NCBI GenBank assembly: GCA_044228245.1
Contig: JBGAVG010000010.1
Location: 1 to 57,747 of the forward strand
Origin: Methylotenera_A sp044228245
Lineage (GTDB): Bacteria > Pseudomonadota > Gammaproteobacteria > Burkholderiales > Methylophilaceae
DNA: 57,747 bases
Direction of reading: 5' to 3'
Shown here: positions 5,312 to 11,616 of the stretch, one piece after another
How the letters are laid out: every line of letters begins with the position of its first letter
Numbering within the stretch: position 1 is the first letter of the stretch
Translations under genes and position numbers: made by a program
Notes under the pieces: model-generated
Databases searched by the model: none
What the model was told of the DNA's origin: nothing
What the model saw: only the letters and a program-made list of their open reading frames with translations

Positions 5312-6516
5312 GCTGGCTCTTTTCGCGGAGATTGATAGATGAAACTATGCTTAATGTGCACAGTCTGGTTCAAGCAAAACAGCGATCATTCGTCGGAGCA
5401 CATGAAAAAGATTGCGCCGACGAAAAAGCGCGAAGGGGGTCGTTTTGCGTGAACTTGCACTCTTTGCTGGAGCTGGCGGCGGAATACTCGGCGGACACTT
5501 GCTTGGATGGCGAACTGTCTGTGCAGTCGAACAAAATGCCTATGCCGCAGGCATTCTTGTCGCCAGACAAAACGACAACATTCTCCCGCCTTTCCCGATT
5601 TGGGATGACGTGCGAACTTTTGACGGAAGGCCGTGGCGAGGAATTGTTGATGTGGTTTCTGGCGGGTTTCCCTGCCAAGACATTTCATGCGCCGGGAAAG
5701 GCGCAGGCATTGACGGCGAGCGAAGCGGACTCTGGGCAGAAATGGCGCGGATTATTGGGGAGGTACGACCGCGATTTGTGTTTGTGGAAAACAGCCCAAT
5801 GCTCGTTAATCGAGGACTCGGGCGAGTGCTTGGCGACCTTTCCACGCTGGGGTATGACGCGCAATGGGGTGTTGTATCTGCTGCCGACACCGGAGCGCCG
5901 CACAAGCGCGAACGCATCTGGATTGTTGGCTGCGCCAACAGCAACGGCGAATCAGCTATCTCCGAGCATGATGAAGCACCCGTCTTGCTTGATGTGGGCC
6001 ACACCAACCACTATGGACAGTTTGCCGCCGAAAAGTGCCGATGCGTTGCACAGGGAGGCGACCGTGGCTCGACCTGGCAGAAGCAAGCCAGCGAACTTGC
6101 GCGACCAAGTGAGCAACGCTCGCAACTGGCCAACCCCAGCAGCACGGGATTACAAGGGTGCGAGGAAGCCAGAGACGATGGCAAAAACAGGGAGAAACCC
6201 GAACACAAACAGCTTGCCGGATGCGGTGGAGTTTCAGCCAATAGAGCCTGCCAGAAACTGGCCTACACCGAATGCGTCAGATCACATTCAGCGCAAGACC
6301 AGCAAGTCTTGGGCGGCAAAAGGACGTACGAACTTTGTGTTGAGCAATCCAGAAGTAACGGGTGTAGAGGGTGGCCGCTTGAACCCGCAGTGGGTCGAGT
6401 GGCTAATGGGGTGGCCGCTAGGGTGGACAGACTTAAAGCCCTTGGCAATGGACAGGTTCCGCGAGTGGCAGCAACAGCATTCGATATTTTGCGAGGTGGG
6501 GCGTGATGAATTTTGA
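5308..6516 (+). CDS. Long frame overlapping the methyltransferase
   Basis: A 402-codon frame is open over the whole methyltransferase gene. It contains SRFGMTCELLTEGRGEELL, WKTAQCSLIEDSGE, FPRWGMTRNG, repeated NWPTPxAxD units and a C-terminal LNPQWVEWLMGWPLGWTDL. I recognise these as a widespread family of phage-encoded ORFs usually left as hypothetical or called methyltransferase-like. The start may be the ATG at 5308, coupled by ATGA to the previous stop, or the GTG at 5449, coupled by GTGA to a small ORF. Because conserved segments of both frames use the same bases, this is either true overprinting or a conserved shadow of the methyltransferase gene. I cannot decide which from one sequence. 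Confidence 0.45.
   Translation: MSWLFSRRLIDETMLNVHSLVQAKQRSFVGAHEKDCADEKARRGSFCVNLHSLLELAAEYSADTCLDGELSVQSNKMPMPQAFLSPDKTTTFSRLSRFGMTCELLTEGRGEELLMWFLAGFPAKTFHAPGKAQALTASEADSGQKWRGLLGRYDRDLCLWKTAQCSLIEDSGECLATFPRWGMTRNGVLYLLPTPERRTSANASGLLAAPTATANQLSPSMMKHPSCLMWATPTTMDSLPPKSADALHREATVARPGRSKPANLRDQVSNARNWPTPAARDYKGARKPETMAKTGRNPNTNSLPDAVEFQPIEPARNWPTPNASDHIQRKTSKSWAAKGRTNFVLSNPEVTGVEGGRLNPQWVEWLMGWPLGWTDLKPLAMDRFREWQQQHSIFCEVGRDEF
5339..5452 (+). CDS. Possible 37-aa Cys-containing leader peptide
   Basis: A third frame encodes 37 residues starting MKLCLMCTVWFKQNSDH and rich in basic residues at the end. Its TGA (5450-5452) overlaps a GTG at 5449 of the long frame and lies just after the TTG at 5445 that could start the methyltransferase. 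It may serve translational coupling. No family is recognised, and it could be chance. Confidence 0.3.
   Translation: MKLCLMCTVWFKQNSDHSSEHMKKIAPTKKREGGRFA
5412..6506 (+). CDS. DNA cytosine-5 methyltransferase
   Basis: The protein has up to 364 residues and carries the ordered C5-methylase motifs. Motif I is FAGAGGG (residues 18-24), motif IV GGFPCQD with catalytic C88, motif VI VENS (125-128), motif VIII ERIWIVG, and motif X LKALGNGQVP near the C-terminus. It would methylate cytosine in phage DNA, probably to evade host restriction. The target-recognition part (about residues 190-310) is long and poorly conserved, so the site is unknown. The start is uncertain: a TTG at 5412, or a TTG at 5445 that has AAGGGGG four bases upstream. 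The whole gene is overlapped in another forward frame. Confidence 0.9.
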   Translation: MRRRKSAKGVVLRELALFAGAGGGILGGHLLGWRTVCAVEQNAYAAGILVARQNDNILPPFPIWDDVRTFDGRPWRGIVDVVSGGFPCQDISCAGKGAGIDGERSGLWAEMARIIGEVRPRFVFVENSPMLVNRGLGRVLGDLSTLGYDAQWGVVSAADTGAPHKRERIWIVGCANSNGESAISEHDEAPVLLDVGHTNHYGQFAAEKCRCVAQGGDRGSTWQKQASELARPSEQRSQLANPSSTGLQGCEEARDDGKNREKPEHKQLAGCGGVSANRACQKLAYTECVRSHSAQDQQVLGGKRTYELCVEQSRSNGCRGWPLEPAVGRVANGVAARVDRLKALGNGQVPRVAATAFDILRGGA

Positions 6517-6925
6517 AAAAGAGCGAATTGTGCGGTTGCGATTAACGCTAGAGCAATCTCTCTCACGAGAGAATTATTTGATGCTTCTGTTGTGGTGCGA
6601 CAGCGGCGCTTTGCTTGCACAGCGAGCTGGTGCGCGATTGAGTATTGCTGAAATGCTCCATAAAAAAATAATGCCGCATGTCCCTATCGAATTTTTGTTT
6701 TCTTACGCTATTCCCATGTGGCTTGGAGCCTCTGTAAAAAACTCTGATCTCGATGTTTGGGTTAAAACATTCGATTTTGATCACAAGCAAATGACGGTGC
6801 GACTGCAAGGGATACACCAGTTGCTAGATGCGTGGTTGTCCACAGCGCGCTCTGCCGCTAATGATGTGATTGCTAGTCATCAATACGAGCAAGCGTCTAC
6901 GGAAGCGGCTGATTATGTTGCCTGA
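6506..6925 (+). CDS. Unknown early protein, 139 aa
   Basis: The family is not recognised. It is a soluble, mainly helical protein starting MNFEKERIVRLRLTLEQSL, with a hydrophobic stretch PIEFLFSYAIPMWLGA in the middle. A GTG three bases upstream (6503) is an alternative start. It overlaps the 3' end of the methyltransferase region and is itself overlapped by a tiny membrane-protein ORF. Its place in the rightward early operon suggests a role in DNA metabolism or regulation, but nothing in the sequence shows this. Confidence 0.6.
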   Translation: MNFEKERIVRLRLTLEQSLSRENYLMLLLWCDSGALLAQRAGARLSIAEMLHKKIMPHVPIEFLFSYAIPMWLGASVKNSDLDVWVKTFDFDHKQMTVRLQGIHQLLDAWLSTARSAANDVIASHQYEQASTEAADYVA

Positions 6926-7031
6926 TGATGACGACAAAATAACAGATCACTACGAGGCATCTGCTTTTGCTTTTGTTGTTGCGTTGATTGGGCTGGTCAT
7001 TTCACTGATTCTTGCGTGGATAACGGCATGA
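6915..7031 (+). CDS. Tiny membrane protein, 38 aa
   Basis: An acidic N-terminus (MLPDDDDKITDHYE) is followed by one transmembrane helix (ASAFAFVVALIGLVISLILA). It overlaps the previous stop and ends in an ATGA overlap with the nuclease gene at 7028, so it is placed like a real gene in a tightly packed operon. Function is unknown; a membrane-acting early protein such as a superinfection-exclusion peptide is possible. Confidence 0.5.
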   Translation: MLPDDDDKITDHYEASAFAFVVALIGLVISLILAWITA

Positions 7032-7330
7032 AAGTTGCAGAGCGTAAACACTTGTCTCGAATTGCCGATATGGGGTGCATTGCTTGTTTGATGGATGGTT
7101 ATTCAGACACGCCCGCTGAAATCCACCATGTTCGACAGGGTATGGGTATGTCGCAACGCAACAACCATTACAAAACAATTCCATTGTGTCCGGCGCACCA
7201 TCGAGGAACGCTTGGTAATCGCGTGCCATCTATCCATGGCTCCCCTGCCGCTTTTTTGCGGTGTTATGGGACAGAGCTTGAGTTGTTGACGCGCGTTGAA
7301 ATGTTGCTTGAAATTAAAAAAGTCTCGTGA
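7028..7330 (+). CDS. Ref-like HNH nuclease
   Basis: The 100-residue protein has the pattern of phage P1 Ref (RecA-dependent nuclease). HLSRIADMGCIACL is followed by PAEIHHVRQGMGM and IPLCPAHHRGT, giving the His/Cys positions of an HNH-type site. P1 Ref cuts DNA held in RecA filaments and enhances recombination; this short form has only the nuclease-like core. The ATG at 7028 is used because it overlaps the stop of the preceding small ORF (ATGA). It lies near the end of the early operon, where phages usually keep recombination genes. Confidence 0.78.
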   Translation: MKVAERKHLSRIADMGCIACLMDGYSDTPAEIHHVRQGMGMSQRNNHYKTIPLCPAHHRGTLGNRVPSIHGSPAAFLRCYGTELELLTRVEMLLEIKKVS

Positions 7331-7391
7331 TTTTACATTCATAGCACGGATGCTGTGAGTGTTTTTAGGTCAATATCCTGTGGGGGGATGT

Positions 7392-7862
7392 ATGAGTAAA
7401 GGCAGCTTGTCAAACAAAAAAAGTAGTTCTGAGATTGTGTTGGAAGCAATCAAAGATTTGCACGCTCAAGAGCAGATTGTGACGCGCGAAACACTGTCTG
7501 ACCTAACGGGACTAAAGCTGACTGTTATTGATGATCGGTTGTCGTATTTAATTGATAGTGGGGATATTCATCGTGTTCAGCGTGGTGTGTTTGTCCCGGC
7601 TCCAGAACACAAGCCTGCGCGCATTGTGAGCAAAACAGTATTACCAGGTGGTACGGTAAAAATTGAAGTTGGCGATGATGTGCTGACGCTAACGCCGCGC
7701 GAGAACAGAATGTTGGCGGAACTGATGGCTGGGGCTGGATTGCAATACGCAAGCATTGAGATTGGACATCAAGCAGCTAATTTGACAGCGCAGTTGTCGT
7801 TGGAGTTAAAGCAAGTGCGCCGCGAAGTGGCAGCTTTGCAGGGAGTGGGTTTTCGTGAATGA
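7392..7862 (+). CDS. Winged-helix-like protein upstream of integrase
   Basis: The 156-residue protein has an N-terminal winged-helix-like part (VLEAIKDLHAQEQIVTRETL, then LTGLKLTVIDDRLSYLIDSG and a beta-wing HRVQRGVFVP). A beta segment (GGTVKIEVGDDVLTLTPREN) and a C-terminal helix (LSLELKQVRREVAALQ) follow. The ATG at 7392 follows GTGGGGGGATGT. Its stop overlaps the integrase start by ATGA, so the two are translated together. It could be a recombination directionality factor or transcription regulator, but no known family is certain. Confidence 0.65.
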   Translation: MSKGSLSNKKSSSEIVLEAIKDLHAQEQIVTRETLSDLTGLKLTVIDDRLSYLIDSGDIHRVQRGVFVPAPEHKPARIVSKTVLPGGTVKIEVGDDVLTLTPRENRMLAELMAGAGLQYASIEIGHQAANLTAQLSLELKQVRREVAALQGVGFRE

Positions 7863-8911
7863 GTTATACCTTACTTAAAGTTGGGCGGGTTTGGCATTAT
7901 CGTTATCAGATTAAACGCCGACGAATCCAGCGGTCCACACGCGAAAGCAACAAGCGCCTAGCGGATGCAATCGCCCACAAAGCCTATTCAGTAGCACAAC
8001 AAGAACAGCGAGGGGAATCTACAATACCCACGCTGCTTGAGCTGATTGATGCGTGGTTGTCTGTGCATGCCGATATTGCAAGCGCGCCCCACACAAAATC
8101 TGTGCGCGTGTTCAAACGGCATCATTTGCATGGTCTTGGTGGGTTGTTGATTACCGAGATTGATACTGAGCGCGTGGAAGCGGCTCGTTCTCAGCATTTG
8201 GCAAGTCACAATCGGGCAACAACAAATCAGTGGTTGGCAACATTAAAGCTACTAACCAATTGGGCGGTAAAGCGCAAGCTGATTACACACAAGCCGTTTC
8301 TTGTCCCGTTATTGAAAGTAAAAAAACAACCAAAGCCAACACTAAGTACGAATGTGGTATCGCGGTGGCTTGCGGCGGTTGATTATCACGCGCGGCACAA
8401 CACAGGGGTGTCTGTGGCTGTGCGCTTGATGTTGGGGTTGGGCCTGAGAGAATCCGAGGCGCTGAATGCGCGCTGGGAGTGGGTGGACTGGGATCGCGGC
8501 ACATACACGCCGGGCCAGACAAAAGGTGGCGAGGCTGAACCCATACCGATCCCGCCTTGGCTAGTAGAATATATCTATCCACACCGTTGTGCGGGTGGCT
8601 GTATTGTACGCAACCGGCATAACAGACAGGCTCGACCGGGATTTACGCGCTTGGTGATACAGCGCGCGAACCGAGATTGCGACCTGCGCGGCATTACTCC
8701 GCACCGGCTGCGTGGCACATTCGCTACTTTATTGTCTGAGCATGGTGTGCCTGTGCAGACAATTCAGGCTGTGCTGCGACATAAAGACCCATCCACGACA
8801 ATCCGCTACCTGGAAAAAAACATGGATGTGGCGATTCGCGCCCAAAAATCCATTGCCGCACAATCTGGGCTATCTACTGCGTTTATTCCTCCGGCCAAGC
8901 ATCGCCGCTAA
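7859..8911 (+). CDS. int: Tyrosine-type phage integrase
   Basis: The 350-residue tyrosine recombinase has all catalytic residues: R197 (GLRESEAL), H282 and R285 (HRLRG), H308 (LRHKDPS) and nucleophile Y317 (IRYLEKN). A basic N-terminal arm-binding part and a SAM-like core-binding domain (about 60-150) precede the catalytic domain. It joins phage and host attachment sites for lysogeny. It is not an integron integrase: the extra IntI-specific insertion before the HxxR motif is not apparent, and the layout is that of ordinary phage integrases. Translation is coupled to the gene upstream. attP probably lies in the non-coding stretch downstream. Confidence 0.93.
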   Translation: MSYTLLKVGRVWHYRYQIKRRRIQRSTRESNKRLADAIAHKAYSVAQQEQRGESTIPTLLELIDAWLSVHADIASAPHTKSVRVFKRHHLHGLGGLLITEIDTERVEAARSQHLASHNRATTNQWLATLKLLTNWAVKRKLITHKPFLVPLLKVKKQPKPTLSTNVVSRWLAAVDYHARHNTGVSVAVRLMLGLGLRESEALNARWEWVDWDRGTYTPGQTKGGEAEPIPIPPWLVEYIYPHRCAGGCIVRNRHNRQARPGFTRLVIQRANRDCDLRGITPHRLRGTFATLLSEHGVPVQTIQAVLRHKDPSTTIRYLEKNMDVAIRAQKSIAAQSGLSTAFIPPAKHRR

Positions 8912-9105
8912 TTATCTAAGCTGTATTGATGAGGTTTATCTGCCTTGCCGCCTTTATTTTGGCCTAAAAACCATAGTGCAGAGTAGTGGCGCAAAAATGG
9001 CGAACAACAGCCGGAAACCCTTGCGGCGTAAGGATGTACTGATTATTCATAATAATCTGCATGTTTTCAAAAAACGCCTATTTTTCGCCTTAAAAACCGC
9101 ACCGT

Positions 9106-9120
9106 AAAACGATCGTTTTT
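9106..9120 (+). terminator. Terminator-like palindrome
   Basis: AAAACGATCGTTTT is a perfect palindrome followed by a further T. The stem is AT-rich and weak, so it is only a candidate terminator for the early/integrase transcript. Confidence 0.4.
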
Positions 9121-9150
9121 AGGTGTGCGTACAGGGCAAACTCACCAGAA

Positions 9151-9190
9151 AAAACCATCCGTGGAACATTCATAAAAGCCATGGTTTTTG
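9151..9190 (+). terminator. Terminator-like inverted repeat
   Basis: AAAACCAT (9151-9158) pairs with ATGGTTTT (9181-9188) across a 22-base loop, followed by TG-rich sequence. It is a candidate transcription terminator between the early and late genes. Confidence 0.4.
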
Positions 9191-9235
9191 TTGTTGTTTG
9201 GTTGGTTGTTATGGTGGTCGTGTTTTGTTGTCGCG

Positions 9236-9250
9236 CCCCTGTAGGGTTGG
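9236..9250 (+). repeat. Intergenic motif CCCCTGTAGGGTTGG, copy 1
   Basis: This 15-base motif occurs just upstream of the packaging genes. Near-identical copies lie at 33623-33637 and 51716-51731, a shorter form at 14315-14327 and a half form at 11530-11541. All lie in gaps between late genes. CCC...GGG could form a small hairpin; a processing, termination or promoter role is possible. Confidence 0.6.
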
Positions 9251-9284
9251 ACATTGAGATACCCGTGCGAACATCCTGCGCGCC

Positions 9285-10001
9285 ATGAATGAGACAAAAA
9301 AACCAGAAAAATCAACGGTCGATAAGGCTATTGTCGATTGGGAGCGCACAGAACTCGATTACCGTGCTGGGGTAAAAACCCTGCGTCAAATTGCGGACGA
9401 GTACGGTATTTCTGAGGGTTCGATTCGCAAACGCGCCAAGCGGGAAGGTTGGACGCGCGACCTGTCAATCCGCATCCAGGCGAAGGCCGAAGAATTGGTA
9501 CGCAAAGAGACGGTACGCAAGGTGGTACGCAAAGAGCAATCTGCGTACCACGAGCGCGAAGTGGTTGAAGCCAACGGCCAAGCGGTTGCCGATGTAATAC
9601 TTGGCCATCGAAAAGACATTCGACGCACGATGCTTCTTGTGTTGGATATGACCAGTAACATGGAAAAGATGATCAAGCCAGAGTGCCAAGAAATGCTTGA
9701 TCAGTTGGGTGTGCTGATGTGCAAGCCAGATGATCGCGGCGTGGACAAACTCAATGAGCTGTACAACTACATTATTTCTCTGCCAAACCTAGTGAAGATG
9801 ACTAAATCGCTGGCAGAAACCCTGCGGATACTGATAGATGCCCAGCGCAAGGCGTTCGGCATTGATGATAAATACAACCCCAATGACGATGCGGGCGGCG
9901 GGCTTGGCTTCCATGCTGGGCGCAACCTGAGTCATGCAGAGCGTGCTGTGCGCTTAACCCAATTGCTTGGCCAGCAGCAAAAGGCTGGTCAGAATGGTTG
10001 A
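9285..10001 (+). CDS. terS: Terminase small subunit
   Basis: The 238-residue protein has an N-terminal helix-turn-helix (LRQIADEYGISEGSIRKRAKREGW, residues 33-56) of the kind found in small terminase subunits that recognise the packaging site. A long helical region and a helical C-terminus (LSHAERAVRLTQLLGQQQ) follow, the latter likely contacting the large subunit. It overlaps the large subunit gene by 8 bases. It is the first gene of the late block, preceded by the conserved CCCCTGTAGGG motif. Confidence 0.85.
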   Translation: MNETKKPEKSTVDKAIVDWERTELDYRAGVKTLRQIADEYGISEGSIRKRAKREGWTRDLSIRIQAKAEELVRKETVRKVVRKEQSAYHEREVVEANGQAVADVILGHRKDIRRTMLLVLDMTSNMEKMIKPECQEMLDQLGVLMCKPDDRGVDKLNELYNYIISLPNLVKMTKSLAETLRILIDAQRKAFGIDDKYNPNDDAGGGLGFHAGRNLSHAERAVRLTQLLGQQQKAGQNG

Positions 10002-11535
10002 TAGCCTAACTGCTGCTGATGCTATTGCCCTGCTGAAAGGATTATCGGCGGCTGAAATTGCAGAGCTGGATAAGCTGCTGCTTTCGGGAGATGCGCCAAT
10101 TTGGTTGCCACAACAAGGCCCGCAAGAAGCGGCATTTCACTCAGAAGCAGACATATTGTTCTATGGAGGCGCGGCCGGAGGCGGGAAAACCGATTTGCTA
10201 CTAGGACTCGCACTAACCAGCCAGCAGCACTCGATCATTTTTCGCCGCGAAGCGGTGCAGTTGATCGGCATTGAAGAGCGGATGACTGCCATCCTGGGTA
10301 CGCGCAAGGGGTACAACAGCCAAGATGGATTATGGCGATTACCCAATAACAAGGTGATGGAGCTGGGTTCTGTCAAAGAGCCTGGCGATTGGATCAAGTA
10401 CCAGGGCCGCCCGCATGATGCGAAGTTGTTTGACGAGATATGCCATTTCACCGAGTCTCAATTCAGAACGCTGATCGGCTGGTTGCGTACAGACAGACCG
10501 GATATTCGGCAACGGGTGGTGTGCGCGGGCAACCCGCCAACCACAGCAGAAGGCGAATGGGTTAAGCGGTTCTGGGCGGCGTGGTTAGACCCGAATCACC
10601 CGAATCCGGCCAAGGCAGGTGAGCTGCGCTGGTTTGTGACCAACGAGAAGGGCGAAGACCAAGAAGTACCGAACGGAGACATGGTGCAGGTTGGTAATGA
10701 TTGGGTGAAGCCGAAGTCGCGGACATTCATCCCATCATCCGTTGAGGACAATATCTTCCTGCTGTCCACTGGTTACAAAGCCACTTTGCAAGCGCTACCA
10801 GAGCCGTTGCGCTCTCAGATGTTGCGTGGAGACTTCAATGCCGGTGCATCTGACCCTGCTTGGCAGGTTATCCCTACCGAATGGATTAAAGCGGCGCAAG
10901 CGCGCTGGAAGCCGCGAGAAAATAAAGGAATGATGACTGCGCTGGGGTTTGATCCGGCGCGTGGCGGTGCGGATAAATCGTGTGCTGCGCCAAGATACGG
11001 AAGTTGGTTTGATAATTTGGTATCCGTGCCTGGAGCTGTAACTGCGGATGGGCCGAGCGCGGCAGGGTTTGTTGTGCCGCTGGTGCGTGATGGCGCGTGC
11101 ATCTGCGTGGACAGTATTGGTATTGGATCAAGCGCGCTGGATTTTCTGGTCGGCCTGAATCTGAATGTGTTGCCGGTTGTTGGTAGTGAGGCATCAACAT
11201 CATCAGACAAAGCCGGACAACTGCGTTTTCGCAACAAGCGCGCCGAAATGTATTGGCGCTTGCGCGAAGCATTGGACCCAATAGCCAAGGAGCCTATCGC
11301 ACTGCCGCCAGACTCCGAATTGCTAGGCGACCTAACGGCCGTTCGCTATAAAGTAGTGACGATGGGGCGTGTTGCTGCGATCCAGATGCGCTCGAAGGAT
11401 GAAATACGCGACACAATAGGCCGAAGCCCAGACAAGGGTGATGCAGTGGCCATGACATTTGTTGATGGCATACCGCTACCCCATGCCAACAATAACGGGT
11501 ACGAGGAGGCGGAAAGCCCAGATTGGCGTCTGTAG
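9994..11535 (+). CDS. terL: Terminase large subunit (ATPase/nuclease)
   Basis: The 513-residue packaging motor has Walker A GGAAGGGKTD at residues 58-67 and Walker B KLFDE at 144-148. The C-terminal RNase H-like nuclease includes LGFDPARGG with D320, DSIGIG in the middle, and a final aspartate in KGDAVAMTF near 483. It cuts concatemeric DNA and pumps it into the procapsid. The ATG at 9994 is used rather than the upstream in-frame ATG at 9967, because the overlap with terS is then short and AAAAGGCTGG is well placed. The packaging mode (headful or site-specific ends) cannot be told directly. Confidence 0.95.
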   Translation: MVDSLTAADAIALLKGLSAAEIAELDKLLLSGDAPIWLPQQGPQEAAFHSEADILFYGGAAGGGKTDLLLGLALTSQQHSIIFRREAVQLIGIEERMTAILGTRKGYNSQDGLWRLPNNKVMELGSVKEPGDWIKYQGRPHDAKLFDEICHFTESQFRTLIGWLRTDRPDIRQRVVCAGNPPTTAEGEWVKRFWAAWLDPNHPNPAKAGELRWFVTNEKGEDQEVPNGDMVQVGNDWVKPKSRTFIPSSVEDNIFLLSTGYKATLQALPEPLRSQMLRGDFNAGASDPAWQVIPTEWIKAAQARWKPRENKGMMTALGFDPARGGADKSCAAPRYGSWFDNLVSVPGAVTADGPSAAGFVVPLVRDGACICVDSIGIGSSALDFLVGLNLNVLPVVGSEASTSSDKAGQLRFRNKRAEMYWRLREALDPIAKEPIALPPDSELLGDLTAVRYKVVTMGRVAAIQMRSKDEIRDTIGRSPDKGDAVAMTFVDGIPLPHANNNGYEEAESPDWRL

Positions 11536-11564
11536 GGTTTGCGGTGTGAGTTTTTGTTGGTGTG

Positions 11565-11603
11565 CAATGCCGCGAACTATTAAGCATTGATGCTGTGAGC
11601 ATC
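11565..11603 (+). promoter_or_regulatory. Two hairpins in the portal leader
   Basis: CAATGC/GCATTG (11565-11570 and 11584-11589) and GATGCT GTG AGCATC (11589-11603) can fold in the short gap before the portal gene. GATGCTGTGAG also occurs at 7349-7359 before another gene. A translational or processing role is possible. Confidence 0.4.
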
Positions 11604-11616
11604 CGGCGAGAATGAT

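Larger units (their letters stand above)
8912..9284. other. Non-coding region after integrase (possible attP, terminators)
   Basis: This is the only stretch over 300 bases without a convincing gene. It holds two terminator-like inverted repeats (9106-9119 and 9151-9188), an AT-rich part around 9040-9120 that could include attP, and the CCCCTGTAGGGTTGG motif 35 bases before the small-terminase ATG. The attP core cannot be identified without the host sequence. Confidence 0.5.

Noticed and set aside
7859..8911. Integron integrase IntI
   Set aside because: The catalytic residues and domain order fit a phage integrase; the IntI-specific insertion is not visible, and the gene is far from the array.
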